Below, piece by piece: positions 1 to 9,349 of a stretch of 64,000 nucleotides of DNA (the stretch's first letter is position 1; every line of letters begins with the position of its first letter). This DNA comes from Clostridium pasteurianum DSM 525 = ATCC 6013 (GTDB lineage Bacteria; Bacillota; Clostridia; Clostridiales; Clostridiaceae). The DNA lies in contig NZ_CP009268.1 of assembly GCF_000807255.1 (NCBI RefSeq), forward strand, positions 2,820,384 through 2,884,383. The letters run 5' to 3'. The position numbers and the translations under genes were made by a program. The notes beneath the pieces are model-generated. The model made no database searches, was not told the origin of the DNA, and saw nothing but the letters and a program-made list of their open reading frames with translations.

Positions 1-367
1 TATCCGTAAGCTCAATGTAGATGATTTTTTTATCCTGTTTATTTTTTTCTATGAATTCAATTTTACCTTTTCTCTCTATGCCTTTCTCTCTTAATTTCTT
101 TAAGTAAAGTAACACCTGCCACTTTACAGCCTCAGAATCTGCATCTGATTTTTTAATTTCAACTAAATAGTCCTCAGTAATTTTGTCTATTTTAATGTTG
201 TCTATAGATATCTCTGTATTTTTCTTTCCTTCTGCTTTTAGTTCATGCAAAACTTTACCTATCCTAACTTCTTCGCTGTTATCTTCGAGATTTATTCTAT
301 TTGCGTGAAGCCAGCATTGACGTTTACAGTGGAAATAGTAGTTTATTATTGTACCTGTGATTTTCAT
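1..367 (-). CDS. cas4: Cas4 exonuclease, partial (runs off left edge)
   Basis: The minus strand read from 367 opens with MKITGTIINYYFHCKRQCWL and stays open to the edge, about 122 codons. The early Cys pair in FHCKRQC is the start of the Cas4 iron-sulfur ligand set. VEIKKSDADSEAVKWQVLLY, near residues 75-95, has the E-x-K and Q-x3-Y residues of the RecB-family nuclease core. Cas4 trims and selects prespacers with Cas1-Cas2. It follows cas3 by 136 nt, a longer gap than elsewhere in the operon. That gap is very AT-rich and contains a small TTCATATATGAA palindrome, so a separate promoter for cas4 and the presumed cas1-cas2 is possible. The C-terminal Cys cluster is outside the window. Confidence 0.9.
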   Translation of the reverse strand, partial: MKITGTIINYYFHCKRQCWLHANRINLEDNSEEVRIGKVLHELKAEGKKNTEISIDNIKIDKITEDYLVEIKKSDADSEAVKWQVLLYLKKLREKGIERKGKIEFIEKNKQDKKIIYIELTD

Positions 368-503
368 AGGAATGCCCCCTTGGAAGCTTTGTTCATGTGT
401 TGATTTAAAATTATAGATACTCAATCTCATAATTAAATATTATTTTAATATATAGGTTCATATATGAAGTTTCTTATCTATATTTAAAACATCATTTTAT
501 TTT

Positions 504-3131
504 TTATAGTATCAAATTAGCCTGATCTGGTGTTTCTCCAATAAACTTTTCATTATTAAATCTTCCATTTACTATATACTCTTCTCCATTTTCAATATAG
601 AAAATATTTCCTAACACTTCATTATATTGTTCAACTCTTTTAACCTTATAAATGAAATAATTTAATTTTGAATTTATCTCAGAAAGTCTTACTCTTTTTT
701 CAGCATAATCTATTTTATTATCCATCAATAAATTCTCATACTCTTTCCATATTTCATTACCATGAATTATATTTCCATGCAGGTCCTTTATTTCCCTTGA
801 AAGAAAAATAGTATATTTATTTTGATCAACTTTTTCATCTATAAGCTTCATGTAGTCTTTTATTTTATCAAAATTTAATCTATTAAGCTCTTTAATAAAA
901 GCTAAATATCCACTGTCATTTTTTCGCTTTTTTCTTACTTCAATTTCAGATATAATATTTTTATAATAACTTTCAAAATCCTTATTTCTCAAAATTCCCT
1001 GTATATTCTCATCCTCAAGAGTGAATCTTTTTTCTTTTCTAACATCGCTTTGATAAAGTATTCCACAAGAATCTAATTTAAAAAACTTAACTCTTCCCGC
1101 ATTGAGACAGGATCTATTTATTCTTCCCATAAACTGTTCTTCTGAATCCAATATTGATATATTTTTGTACCCTAAATCCATGTCAATATCAACACCAGCC
1201 TCTATAACTTGAGTTGCCACAATAATAACTTTACGATTTTTTTCTTTAGCTAAATTTATAATTTCTAGTCTATCTATCTTATTATCATCAGAGGTTATAA
1301 TTTTAATTTCATGTCCAGTAGTATTTTTAAAATCATAATTACTTTTAAAATAGTCAAAAAATCTATCGGCACTTTTCTTAAAAATAAATTCAATTAAGAT
1401 TTTATCATCAGATTTACTTTCCATTTCTATGTTATCACTTAAGATTTTAAATGCATCTTCATATTTATTGTCCTTATCTACTTTGCTCAAGTCTAAAATT
1501 TCAAATTTTACTCTGTCTTTAAAAAAATGATTTTCAAAATAATGCTTTCTATTATTAATGAGATATACAAAATTATCATTTTCTCCCTCTACAAGTTTAT
1601 TTAGTCTTGGAAGCGTTGCTGACATTATGACAAGTTTTATATTTAAAATTTCTGCATAGGAATTAAAAAAATTTATTATTTCTTTCCATATACCATTTTT
1701 ATAACTTTGTATTTCATCAATAATAATTACAGAATTGCATATATCAATTAGAGGAAACCCCTCTTCTCTGCTAGTTCCAAAAAGATAACTAAATAGATTT
1801 ACATGAGTAGTTATAATAAAAGGATAATGTAGAAATATTCTGTTTAACAATGATCTTTTATAGTCAATTTTTTTATTGTCTTCTTTACTTTTAAAATCTT
1901 TATAATCTTCATTTTCGTCAACAGTTTTTATAGGTGTTAAAGAATTAATAACCGATATATTTTGTTTTATTTCATCATTATTTTGAAATATATCCATTAA
2001 CCCTTTCTCTGTCTGTTCTACTAAAGTATTAAATGGAAATACATAAAAAAGCTTATTTAATCTATTATCTGAATTCAACATAAGACTTGCCAGATTTACA
2101 GAAGTTATAGTCTTTCCAGCACCAGTAGGTGCTTCAAGATAAAATATGTTTTTATCTTTATTCTTTAAGTAATTTTTTTCACTTTCTAAGGTAATCTCAC
2201 TTCTAAGCTGATTAATATTTTCATAATTTTCATCTAAAACTGGATTCTTTCCATAATTCCTTATCTCTTTAGTAATTGCATAATTATCAAAAGCATTCTT
2301 AAATTTTCCCTTTAATTCTTCAGTTATTATGCCAATATCCGCTATTTTTTGTCCATCCATAAATTCTGAAGTAGCATAGTAATCAGAAGCTGTTAACAAG
2401 GAAAACAATAATTTAGAGTAAATATATATATTGAAATTAAATTTGTCATTTTTCTTTAATCTATTATATGTTATTTCATTAAAACTATCTTCAAGAAACA
2501 CTTCACAAATGCATTTTTCAAGTACATTAAATTTAAGATCAGGAAAATTATTTTCTTTTTCTTCATTTATTTCTTCTTGTGAATTGCCTTCATGCCCTTC
2601 ATAAGAATTTTTATACTCTCTAAAATCTTTTAAATATCCATGATGCCTAGATATTAGATAAGCATTTATATACATGAAATAAGTTATATAATCTTTATCT
2701 TCCTCAGATAATAAAGAGTTTTGTATTTTTTCGTCAAAGTAACTTATATAAAAATATGAACTTAATAATGAATGCTTGCTATCATCTGCATTATTATGTT
2801 TATATCTTTCATTTTTCATTACATCACATTGAAAGCCAGGATTTATTTTACCTATATCATGCATACATATACAGTTAATTGTCATTTCTTTCCACAAATT
2901 AATTAATTCTATATTTTTATCTTGAAAAAATATCTTTTCCAGATTTATAAATACATTCTCTAGATTCTTTTGCTTAACTAACATAATGAAATAATCGTGA
3001 GTACGCTTCGTATGTTCTGTAAGTTTTTCCTCTTTTTCATTAGGATTTTTATCATTCGTATGGGCATATATATTATCCAAGTTATCTATATGATCCTTCA
3101 CTTTAAAAATATCTATATTATTGAAATACAT
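504..3131 (-). CDS. cas3: CRISPR-associated helicase/nuclease Cas3 (HD + SF2), type I-B
   Basis: This 875-residue protein degrades target DNA after Cascade recognition. The N-terminal HD nuclease is visible as His residues near 40-45, the CMHDIGK pair at 91-92 and a later SRHHGYLKD. The SF2 helicase follows with APTGAGKT near 333 (Walker A), IIIDEIQ near 472 (DExx variant), MSATLP (motif III) and ATQVIEAGVDID near 647 (motifs V/VI). Length and domain order are those of an intact HD-Cas3 fusion. The start follows a GGGGGAT ribosome site, 23 nt after the cas5 stop. No disruption is seen, so interference should be possible if the other subunits are active. Confidence 0.95.
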   Translation of the reverse strand: MYFNNIDIFKVKDHIDNLDNIYAHTNDKNPNEKEEKLTEHTKRTHDYFIMLVKQKNLENVFINLEKIFFQDKNIELINLWKEMTINCICMHDIGKINPGFQCDVMKNERYKHNNADDSKHSLLSSYFYISYFDEKIQNSLLSEEDKDYITYFMYINAYLISRHHGYLKDFREYKNSYEGHEGNSQEEINEEKENNFPDLKFNVLEKCICEVFLEDSFNEITYNRLKKNDKFNFNIYIYSKLLFSLLTASDYYATSEFMDGQKIADIGIITEELKGKFKNAFDNYAITKEIRNYGKNPVLDENYENINQLRSEITLESEKNYLKNKDKNIFYLEAPTGAGKTITSVNLASLMLNSDNRLNKLFYVFPFNTLVEQTEKGLMDIFQNNDEIKQNISVINSLTPIKTVDENEDYKDFKSKEDNKKIDYKRSLLNRIFLHYPFIITTHVNLFSYLFGTSREEGFPLIDICNSVIIIDEIQSYKNGIWKEIINFFNSYAEILNIKLVIMSATLPRLNKLVEGENDNFVYLINNRKHYFENHFFKDRVKFEILDLSKVDKDNKYEDAFKILSDNIEMESKSDDKILIEFIFKKSADRFFDYFKSNYDFKNTTGHEIKIITSDDNKIDRLEIINLAKEKNRKVIIVATQVIEAGVDIDMDLGYKNISILDSEEQFMGRINRSCLNAGRVKFFKLDSCGILYQSDVRKEKRFTLEDENIQGILRNKDFESYYKNIISEIEVRKKRKNDSGYLAFIKELNRLNFDKIKDYMKLIDEKVDQNKYTIFLSREIKDLHGNIIHGNEIWKEYENLLMDNKIDYAEKRVRLSEINSKLNYFIYKVKRVEQYNEVLGNIFYIENGEEYIVNGRFNNEKFIGETPDQANLIL

Positions 3132-3154
3132 TCTTATCCCCCAAGAAATTTAAT

Positions 3155-3892
3155 TTAAAAGAAATATACCACCTTATCAAGTTCATCATCACGGTATAAA
3201 TCTACATTACTATTACTTAATACTTTCTTATTGGTAGCTGTAAAATCTTCAAATTGATACTGATTTAATTCTTCATCAAGAGATACTGGCAAATACTCTT
3301 GATACTTCCATGAAAGTATCTTTCTATTAATGGTAGCATTCCCCACTTGAAAATTCTTAGTAATAAATAGGCTATCTACAGTATTTGAATTGTCTGATTT
3401 TTTTAAATTAAGTCTTTTAGGTTCTGTAATATCTGCAAAATGATCATTTTTACCTAAATAAGGGATAAACATAGCCTTTTTATTTTCAAGCATTTCTGCA
3501 AACTTTTCTGTAGCTTCATCAATTTTTACATATATAATCCACTTAGGTTCTTGAAGCCATTGTTCCTTTACTATAAGATTTCCACCTTGCTCTAAACTTG
3601 CATAACCAACTGAGTTGTTAAAACTTTGAACTTTCTTAGTTATATAACCTTTGTCATTACAAGTTATTATAGCTATTTTTGATTCTTTTAACTTTTCATA
3701 AAATTCAGGATAAACTTCATTTTTACTATTTTCACTTTGCTTATTATATCCACCTAATCCTAAGATACTGCCCATAATACCAAGAACAGCTATTTTGTGT
3801 ATAGTTCCATAAGTAAAATAATAGTAGGTATTTACATCTGGCTTTTTAAAAAATGCCGTCTTACCTGAAAGCTTAAATCTTATAACCTGCAT
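3155..3892 (-). CDS. cas5: Cascade subunit Cas5 (type I-B)
   Basis: A 245-residue Cas5 of the I-B kind, which binds the crRNA 5' handle and bridges Cas7 and Cas8 in the Cascade foot. The N-terminal RFKLSGKTAFFKKPDVNTYY and the following HKIAVLGIMGSILGLGGY segment are characteristic of the family: a first RAMP beta strand, then the helix-glycine loop. The gene starts 3 nt after the cas7 stop with an AAGGAG site overlapping the cas7 end, implying translational coupling. Family assignment is by sequence pattern and position between cas7 and cas3. Confidence 0.9.
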   Translation of the reverse strand: MQVIRFKLSGKTAFFKKPDVNTYYYFTYGTIHKIAVLGIMGSILGLGGYNKQSENSKNEVYPEFYEKLKESKIAIITCNDKGYITKKVQSFNNSVGYASLEQGGNLIVKEQWLQEPKWIIYVKIDEATEKFAEMLENKKAMFIPYLGKNDHFADITEPKRLNLKKSDNSNTVDSLFITKNFQVGNATINRKILSWKYQEYLPVSLDEELNQYQFEDFTATNKKVLSNSNVDLYRDDELDKVVYFF

Positions 3893-3895
3893 TCT

Positions 3896-4840
3896 TTAAA
3901 GCTCCTTTCTAGTAAATATATTAAATTTTCTAGCTCCTTCTAGTGTATCTCCTTTTATGTTTAAACTATAGTTATTGTAATAAATCTCTATGTTCTTAAC
4001 TTTATCTCTAACTCCATCTAATAGACTATTCAATTGCTCAAATTTAAGCGTTCTACTTGATGCTTCATTTCCATCTTCCTCATCAAAGGTTATAAACTGT
4101 GCTAAATTTGGCAGATAAGTATCTTCTTCTGTCTCTATAAATATAGCGAACTCATTTTCGCAGCCTGCTTTTGCATTGGTATTAAGTGCAGTTGCCCCTA
4201 TAAGTGCGGCCTCTTTAAATTTTTTGTAATCTTCCTCCGTATATCCTTCCGTAGCATCCATTTCTACATAATTGTTATAGGATATAGGATTTATATAAAA
4301 TGGATATAAATAGTGTGCTTCGTCAGTAGTAATTTTTGTACCAAGAGTACTTTGATTTGCTTCTTTTGCTTCATCCCCTTTTTTAGGTTTTTTGTCACTT
4401 CTAAAAGGTGAGAGTATCTGCTGTTCTTCTGGAAATGCTTTTTTATAAATGTTAAATCCCTGTCCAATTTGCACTGCACCTATTAGTGATATATTGTTTC
4501 CTTCTTCCGCAAAAGTAGCCCCAAAAGCTTTAACATCTGTAGCTGAAAAAAGATTTTTAATTACTGTAGTACTATCTTCATTTTTTAGTGTTGTATTAAA
4601 TAATTGATTATATCTTTCTTCCAAAGATCTTGGTCTCATCTTATCTTTATCAACTTTATAGGATTTCATATAAAGTATTCTTTCTCCTCTATCTTCCCAA
4701 TACTTTTTTATGCTGTATTTTAAGGCTTTATCACTCCCAAATATACTGCCATCATTAGTTGTTTTAGGATATCCACTAAAATCAGCATTCCAATTTGCCA
4801 TAATTGCTTTAATTCCAATAACACCGTATACTCTATTCAT
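3896..4840 (-). CDS. cas7: Cascade backbone subunit Cas7 (Csh2-like, type I-B)
   Basis: A 314-residue backbone protein that polymerises along crRNA. The start MNRVYGVIGIKAIMANWNAD and the central NLFSATDVKAFGATFAEEG are typical of Csh2/Cas7b, which carry a GxxG-like Ala/Phe motif in the RAMP core. A lysine-rich loop near residues 150-165 (RSDKKPKKGDEAK) lies in the thumb region of the family and is locally charged. A GGAGG site precedes the ATG, 21 nt after cas8b. It should be the most highly expressed subunit, with several copies per complex. Confidence 0.92.
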   Translation of the reverse strand: MNRVYGVIGIKAIMANWNADFSGYPKTTNDGSIFGSDKALKYSIKKYWEDRGERILYMKSYKVDKDKMRPRSLEERYNQLFNTTLKNEDSTTVIKNLFSATDVKAFGATFAEEGNNISLIGAVQIGQGFNIYKKAFPEEQQILSPFRSDKKPKKGDEAKEANQSTLGTKITTDEAHYLYPFYINPISYNNYVEMDATEGYTEEDYKKFKEAALIGATALNTNAKAGCENEFAIFIETEEDTYLPNLAQFITFDEEDGNEASSRTLKFEQLNSLLDGVRDKVKNIEIYYNNYSLNIKGDTLEGARKFNIFTRKEL

Positions 4841-4861
4841 TTAATTTCCCTCCAAGTTTTT

Positions 4862-6598
4862 TTAATTATTTTCTTCTTTCTTTTTTAGTATTAAATTCGG
4901 GCATAAAAATCCAGCTATAAAAGTATCTTGATCTACAACTTCTTTTGATTCATATGCAGACACCATATAATACATATTATTAAATCTTATTGATCCTGTT
5001 ATTGCATAGCTATATTTTACAAATAACCTTTTAAGTTGTTCTTTCATGAATTTATCATCATTTGCAACTAAAAGCGGTCTAAGAAAAGAATAATTTTTAC
5101 TATTAGATTTATTTATTACATAAAAATATCTCATTAATTGACCTATACAAAAATAGTATTCTTTATCATTGTCTATCTCTACTTTATACTCTTCATCTTT
5201 TATTATATTTATTTTCTCATCTACATCTCTTCGAATATTTTCTATAATACGTGCCATATTCTCTCCTCCATTTTTGTTTTCAAAATAATCCAGCAATGTG
5301 TGTCTTAAATTAAATTGGTTAATAGCTCCGTTTATATTGCCTTCACTCATGGAATTATACAAAATTTCCTTGGTTACTTTGTTCCAGAAGGATCTTACAA
5401 TAGAATCGTCTCCTTTATAAAACCATGTATAAAATCCATATCTTAACTGAATAAGTATTCTCTTTAACACACTATCATTTATACTTATTTTTTTTGCCTC
5501 TGTAAATAAATTTCCATTTAACCATTTATAAAAAAACACTTCATCTATTGCTATTTTAAGCTCTCCAATATTCTTTAATTGCCCTTTTAATAATTTAAAG
5601 TCTTTTCCAACTCCATCTTCTAATATAGGAATAACTTTTATAGAATTTATGAAATTATAGTTATATCTAGTAATACTATCACTATCTTCAATTTGAACTT
5701 CTTTTCCTTTAGTTACTCTTAAAAAATATCCTTGAAAATTATTTTTATTGTTTTCCTTTGGAGATACTCCTTCTATCTCTTTATCAATATAAAGATAATT
5801 TTTACCTTGAGCTGAATGATTCATTAAATAATCAAAAAGCTTTTTTTGTATTATTATTTTATCTCTGGCTACCAATATCGGTAGCTTACTTTTTCTTGTT
5901 TTATTTTCTAAGTATGGTTTTTTAGAATTTAATCCCATATTAAAATCAGGAAGTCCATAAACTTTTCCATTAATCTTCACATTGTAATCTGTACTATTAT
6001 AAATGTTAGGAAGAATATATTTTTCACTTTCACCTTTGTAATTTTCCAAACTTGTATCATAAAATAATTTAAGATATGTTTTCTCATTACTGAATTGTTT
6101 CTCCATACTAAATATATTTTCTTTAATCCAAAAATTTATTTTATCAATAAGTTCTATGTTAGGCTTTCCATAAGCCTCTTCCATTTCTAAATATAGTTCC
6201 ATGCTTTTACGTTTGTTTTTATATTTAAGTGATGGATTTTTTAATATATTGTAATATTCATCAATAATGTCATCATTAAGTTTCCCATTTTTAGGATCTA
6301 AATTATCTTTTTTTATGAAAAATGTATATATATTATTGCTGTGAATAATCTTTTTAGAATCAATAGGTTTATTCATTGAAATAAGTGTGCTCATTAAATC
6401 TAATTTTGCAAAATATTTGTAATCATCTTGTTCTACATCTGTATTTTTATCAACTTTGAAAAATTCCAATGTGTCATAGGTATCTTCCAATGTAAACCTT
6501 GCATAGTCACCAAGTGCAAGAGTGTAGTCATCAGTAATCATATTATCTTCTAATTTTTCATATTCTCTATTAAACACTTCACAAATTTCATTTATCAA
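4862..6598 (-). CDS. cas8b: Cascade large subunit Cas8b (Csh1/TM1802-like)
   Basis: A 578-residue protein in the large-subunit position between cas6 and cas7. The large subunit recognises the PAM and recruits Cas3. Cas8 proteins diverge quickly and no catalytic motif is expected. Assignment rests on size, operon position and the overall TM1802/Csh1 look: acidic N-terminus, FFIKKDNLDP region, and a C-terminal helical half with GQLMRYFYVINKS near residue 490. It starts at TTG with GAGGTG upstream, 19 nt after cas6. No frameshift is evident. Confidence 0.85.
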   Translation of the reverse strand: MINEICEVFNREYEKLEDNMITDDYTLALGDYARFTLEDTYDTLEFFKVDKNTDVEQDDYKYFAKLDLMSTLISMNKPIDSKKIIHSNNIYTFFIKKDNLDPKNGKLNDDIIDEYYNILKNPSLKYKNKRKSMELYLEMEEAYGKPNIELIDKINFWIKENIFSMEKQFSNEKTYLKLFYDTSLENYKGESEKYILPNIYNSTDYNVKINGKVYGLPDFNMGLNSKKPYLENKTRKSKLPILVARDKIIIQKKLFDYLMNHSAQGKNYLYIDKEIEGVSPKENNKNNFQGYFLRVTKGKEVQIEDSDSITRYNYNFINSIKVIPILEDGVGKDFKLLKGQLKNIGELKIAIDEVFFYKWLNGNLFTEAKKISINDSVLKRILIQLRYGFYTWFYKGDDSIVRSFWNKVTKEILYNSMSEGNINGAINQFNLRHTLLDYFENKNGGENMARIIENIRRDVDEKINIIKDEEYKVEIDNDKEYYFCIGQLMRYFYVINKSNSKNYSFLRPLLVANDDKFMKEQLKRLFVKYSYAITGSIRFNNMYYMVSAYESKEVVDQDTFIAGFLCPNLILKKKEENN

Positions 6599-6617
6599 TA
6601 ATAATCACCTCACTTCA

Positions 6618-7325
6618 TTATTTAACATACTGATAGTTTATGAATCCGTATCCTCGGGGAGCCATATCTGCCACACCTGTCCCTATAAGCATATAAGATA
6701 TATTTTGTGCTTCATTGCTGGTTTCAATATTTAGAGTTACTTTATCCCCCAAGAGTTTCTTATCTTTAAACTTCGTGGCTATGGGTTTTACGTTGTCTAT
6801 TCGTTCGTAGTTAAAAAGTCTTAATTCCTTATCCAAGACTTCACCAGTCAACATTTCATACTTTTTTATACAACTCTTTCTAATGTATTCAAAGAAATCT
6901 TCTTCATTGTGGTTGTTTCTCCAGTATTGAGTCTTTTCAGTATCAGCAATTTTTACTATCAATGATGAAATACTATAAATTCTATCTATGGGTCTCTTAA
7001 TTATTTTCTTACTGATGGAAGTAAGTATTTTCATATTAGAAGTATATTCATTAGTCAAGTGTCTAATAAAGTGATCTTTTAACTCTTCACCAATACACCT
7101 AACTTGAAAATTATAAATGTAACCTTCTTTATATATTCCATTTTTTTCTACAGGATATAGCTGGTTAAATGAATACTTTTTAATCTTATTTTCATCATGA
7201 AAATTTTTCATACTAGGATTTTCATAAAAAGATTTGTCAATTAGTTTACTTAAACATTCCTGAATATCTTTTTTAAATATATTTTTTAATAAATAAACCT
7301 TGAAATCACATTGAAATATATTCAT
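6618..7325 (-). CDS. cas6: CRISPR pre-crRNA endoribonuclease Cas6
   Basis: A 235-residue Cas6, first gene of the cas operon, which cuts pre-crRNA inside each repeat. The C-terminal glycine-rich loop GTGVADMAPRGYGFINY is the family hallmark (consensus GxGxxxxxGxG before a final beta strand). An N-terminal RAMP fold is likely. Candidate catalytic histidines are in FHDENK near residue 43 and FIRHLTNEY near 88. An AGAGGAG site lies six bases before the ATG. With this repeat, cleavage should leave an 8-nt 5' handle ending in TTTAAAT (inferred from other type I-B systems). Confidence 0.9.
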   Translation of the reverse strand: MNIFQCDFKVYLLKNIFKKDIQECLSKLIDKSFYENPSMKNFHDENKIKKYSFNQLYPVEKNGIYKEGYIYNFQVRCIGEELKDHFIRHLTNEYTSNMKILTSISKKIIKRPIDRIYSISSLIVKIADTEKTQYWRNNHNEEDFFEYIRKSCIKKYEMLTGEVLDKELRLFNYERIDNVKPIATKFKDKKLLGDKVTLNIETSNEAQNISYMLIGTGVADMAPRGYGFINYQYVK

Positions 7326-7492
7326 GTTACTCTCCTCTCATTTTAATTTTTAGACATAATAAAATAAATATATAGATTTTTCTTAAGTAATTTAAGATAA
7401 TTTACACTTGATGTATATTATTCTACCTATATTCTATAATTCCTCCATTTTATACTAATTTTTTTATTTTTTTTATTAAAAATATTTCATTT

Positions 7493-7579
7493 GAAATTTG
7501 TAATAATATCTTATCAAAAGCCTTATTTCTTTAAATTAATAACATAAGGCTTTAATCCTAACTTGAAATTACAAATTTG
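7493..7579. repeat. Nested palindrome upstream of the cas operon; rest of the 7326-7781 gap
   Basis: The 456-base gap between cas6 and the IS holds no gene. Inside it are two nested inverted repeats: outer arms GAAATTTGTAAT (7493-7504) and ATTACAAATTT (7568-7578), inner arms AAGCCTTAT and ATAAGGCTT (about 7516-7551). In RNA this would be a long two-part hairpin. It could act as a terminator shielding cas6 from transcription coming from the array side, or be a remnant of a small palindromic element. No convincing -35/-10 pair for cas6 was found in the very AT-rich 7330-7490. Confidence 0.5.
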
Positions 7580-7781
7580 AGTATTATAGAAAATCTTTGT
7601 GCATTTTTATTTTTTTGCTTTAAAAATAAATTTTATTTGGATTTTTTATCAACTTTCACTAAACTAAATTTTATATCAGACACTACTATGTATAAAATCA
7701 TCATTATTAAAGTTAATGTATTATATTTATCCACTATGCTCTCCCCCACCTTAATGATTTTAAATTGTTTTTCTAATTATT

Positions 7782-9241
7782 ACACCACTTTACAAGTAAT
7801 TAAAAAATACCAAAAAATACAACGTACCAAATACCTCTAAAATATCAATACTAACTTTGAAAGAAACCAGTAGAGAATGGAGGTATCTGGTACTATGGTT
7901 AGTATTGACCAAAAATCATTAATTCAAACAATAAAAGTTTATTTAAGTGAATATAGATCAATTTTTAAGAAGCGAAGCTTTGTTATATTTGTTATACTCA
8001 TTGAAGCTATACTAGAGGTTCAAGAGCTTCGCTCAATAAAATTTTTATATGATAATTTTATAAAAAAATATTGGACTAAAGTTCTAAATAGCTTTTATTA
8101 CTTTTTATCCTACACCAAGTTTTCGGTAGAGAGTTTAATGATAGTTACAGTTAGAATAGCATTAACTCTCATTCCAGAAGATATAAAATCATCTATTACT
8201 ATATTCTTAATTGTAGATGATACTCTTCAACCTAAATTTGGGAACAAATTTGATTGTTATAGTAAACTTTTTGACCATGCGCAGCATAATGGTACTTCGT
8301 ACCTAAATGGACATTGTTTTGTATCTTTAGTCATAAATATACCTGTACTTTTTAACGGTAAAATTAAATATATTAGTTTACCAGTAGGATATAAGCTGTA
8401 TGATAAAACAAAAAGTAAACTTGAAATTGCAGGAAATATGATTGCAAATGTTATGCCACTACTTATAGATTATCAAGTTATTGTACTATACGACAGCTGG
8501 TATACTAAAAAACCATTTTTAGAAATATTAAAAAACTTCAATAACATCGATATAATAGGGGCGGTACGTTCTGATACTTGCTTATATGATTTACAACCTA
8601 AACCTACAGGTAAAAGAGGACGCCCAAGAAAAAAAGGTGAAAAACTCAAGATTAAAAATTTTAACTATGAAAAAGTAGATAACTACTATATAGCAACTAA
8701 AAAAGTAATAACAAACTTATTTGATGAACCAGTATTTGTAACTGTAACTACTACAGATATTGATAAATTCTCATCTGTAAGACTGTACATTAGTTCTATA
8801 GAACCTTCAGAATTGAAAGCTTTTAAAAACTATATTACTGATGATTTAAATATTGATAAAAGTAAACCACATCTTATTCCATTTTATACATACAAAATAA
8901 GATGGAATATAGAAGTTATTTTTTATAAGCATAAATTCTTCTGGTCTTTTGGTAAATATATGGTAAGGTCTCAAGAAGCTATAGAAAAATATGTTAACTT
9001 ACTGGCTGTCGCCTATAGCTTTGCAGTAATATTACCTTTTATTAATAGGAACTTTTTAAAATACAAATTTGAGAGTCCTCAGGTAATAAAAAATGCTGTA
9101 TCTTACCAAATATCCAAAGAGTTAATATTACGCACTTTCGTGCAAAAGCTACAAAAGCACAAAATTCAAGAGGAAGTTCTAAAGGCAATTAATTCCTTAG
9201 CTTCTCTAAATGATGCTAGTTAATTTTATTGTAAAGTGGTG
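7782..9241 (+). mobile_element. Complete IS4-superfamily insertion sequence with target duplication
   Basis: The element is 1460 bp. Perfect 14-bp terminal inverted repeats are ACACCACTTTACAA at 7782-7795 and its complement at 9228-9241. They are flanked by a 7-bp direct repeat AATTATT at 7775-7781 and 9242-9248, read as the target-site duplication. A single transposase gene fills the element in one intact frame. Intact ends plus an exact duplication suggest a recent insertion. It sits about 450 bp upstream of cas6, oriented against the cas operon. Confidence 0.88.
7877..9223 (+). CDS. IS4-superfamily DDE transposase
   Basis: A 448-residue transposase. The acidic triad is visible as VDDT (about residues 113-116), VLYDSWY (D near 206) and the E in YKIRWNIEVIFYKHK near 345. 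The last motif matches the IS4 signature Y-(2)-R-(3)-E-(6)-K exactly. A basic patch KRGRPRKKGEK near residue 250 resembles those of IS701-like members. The gene is full length, inside matched inverted repeats, and shows no stop or frameshift, so it is probably active. Assignment to IS4 versus the closely related IS701 group is not settled here. Confidence 0.9.
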   Translation: MEVSGTMVSIDQKSLIQTIKVYLSEYRSIFKKRSFVIFVILIEAILEVQELRSIKFLYDNFIKKYWTKVLNSFYYFLSYTKFSVESLMIVTVRIALTLIPEDIKSSITIFLIVDDTLQPKFGNKFDCYSKLFDHAQHNGTSYLNGHCFVSLVINIPVLFNGKIKYISLPVGYKLYDKTKSKLEIAGNMIANVMPLLIDYQVIVLYDSWYTKKPFLEILKNFNNIDIIGAVRSDTCLYDLQPKPTGKRGRPRKKGEKLKIKNFNYEKVDNYYIATKKVITNLFDEPVFVTVTTTDIDKFSSVRLYISSIEPSELKAFKNYITDDLNIDKSKPHLIPFYTYKIRWNIEVIFYKHKFFWSFGKYMVRSQEAIEKYVNLLAVAYSFAVILPFINRNFLKYKFESPQVIKNAVSYQISKELILRTFVQKLQKHKIQEEVLKAINSLASLNDAS

Positions 9242-9307
9242 TAATTATTAATATATCATTTAAAGCTAATATTGTCAATTTACCTTTAATAATTTAAGTT
9301 GATATTT

Positions 9308-9349
9308 GTTATTTTATGAATTCTAATTGATTAGAATTCATAAAATAAC
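9308..9349. repeat. Perfect 42-bp palindrome; rest of the 9242-9559 gap
   Basis: Arms of 19 bases (9308-9326 and 9331-9349) are exact complements around a TTGA loop. There is no T-run beside it, so a simple terminator is not the best reading. An 18-base sequence beginning CCTTTAATAATTTAAG occurs on both sides, near 9293 and near 9384. The rest of this 318-base gap is AT-rich with no gene. It could be a binding site, a cruciform, or the hairpin core of a small mobile element. Confidence 0.7.

Noticed and set aside
7577-7840. An 87-codon plus-strand frame before the IS transposase
   Set aside because: It spans the IS left end and the target duplication, has no ribosome site and no family resemblance.
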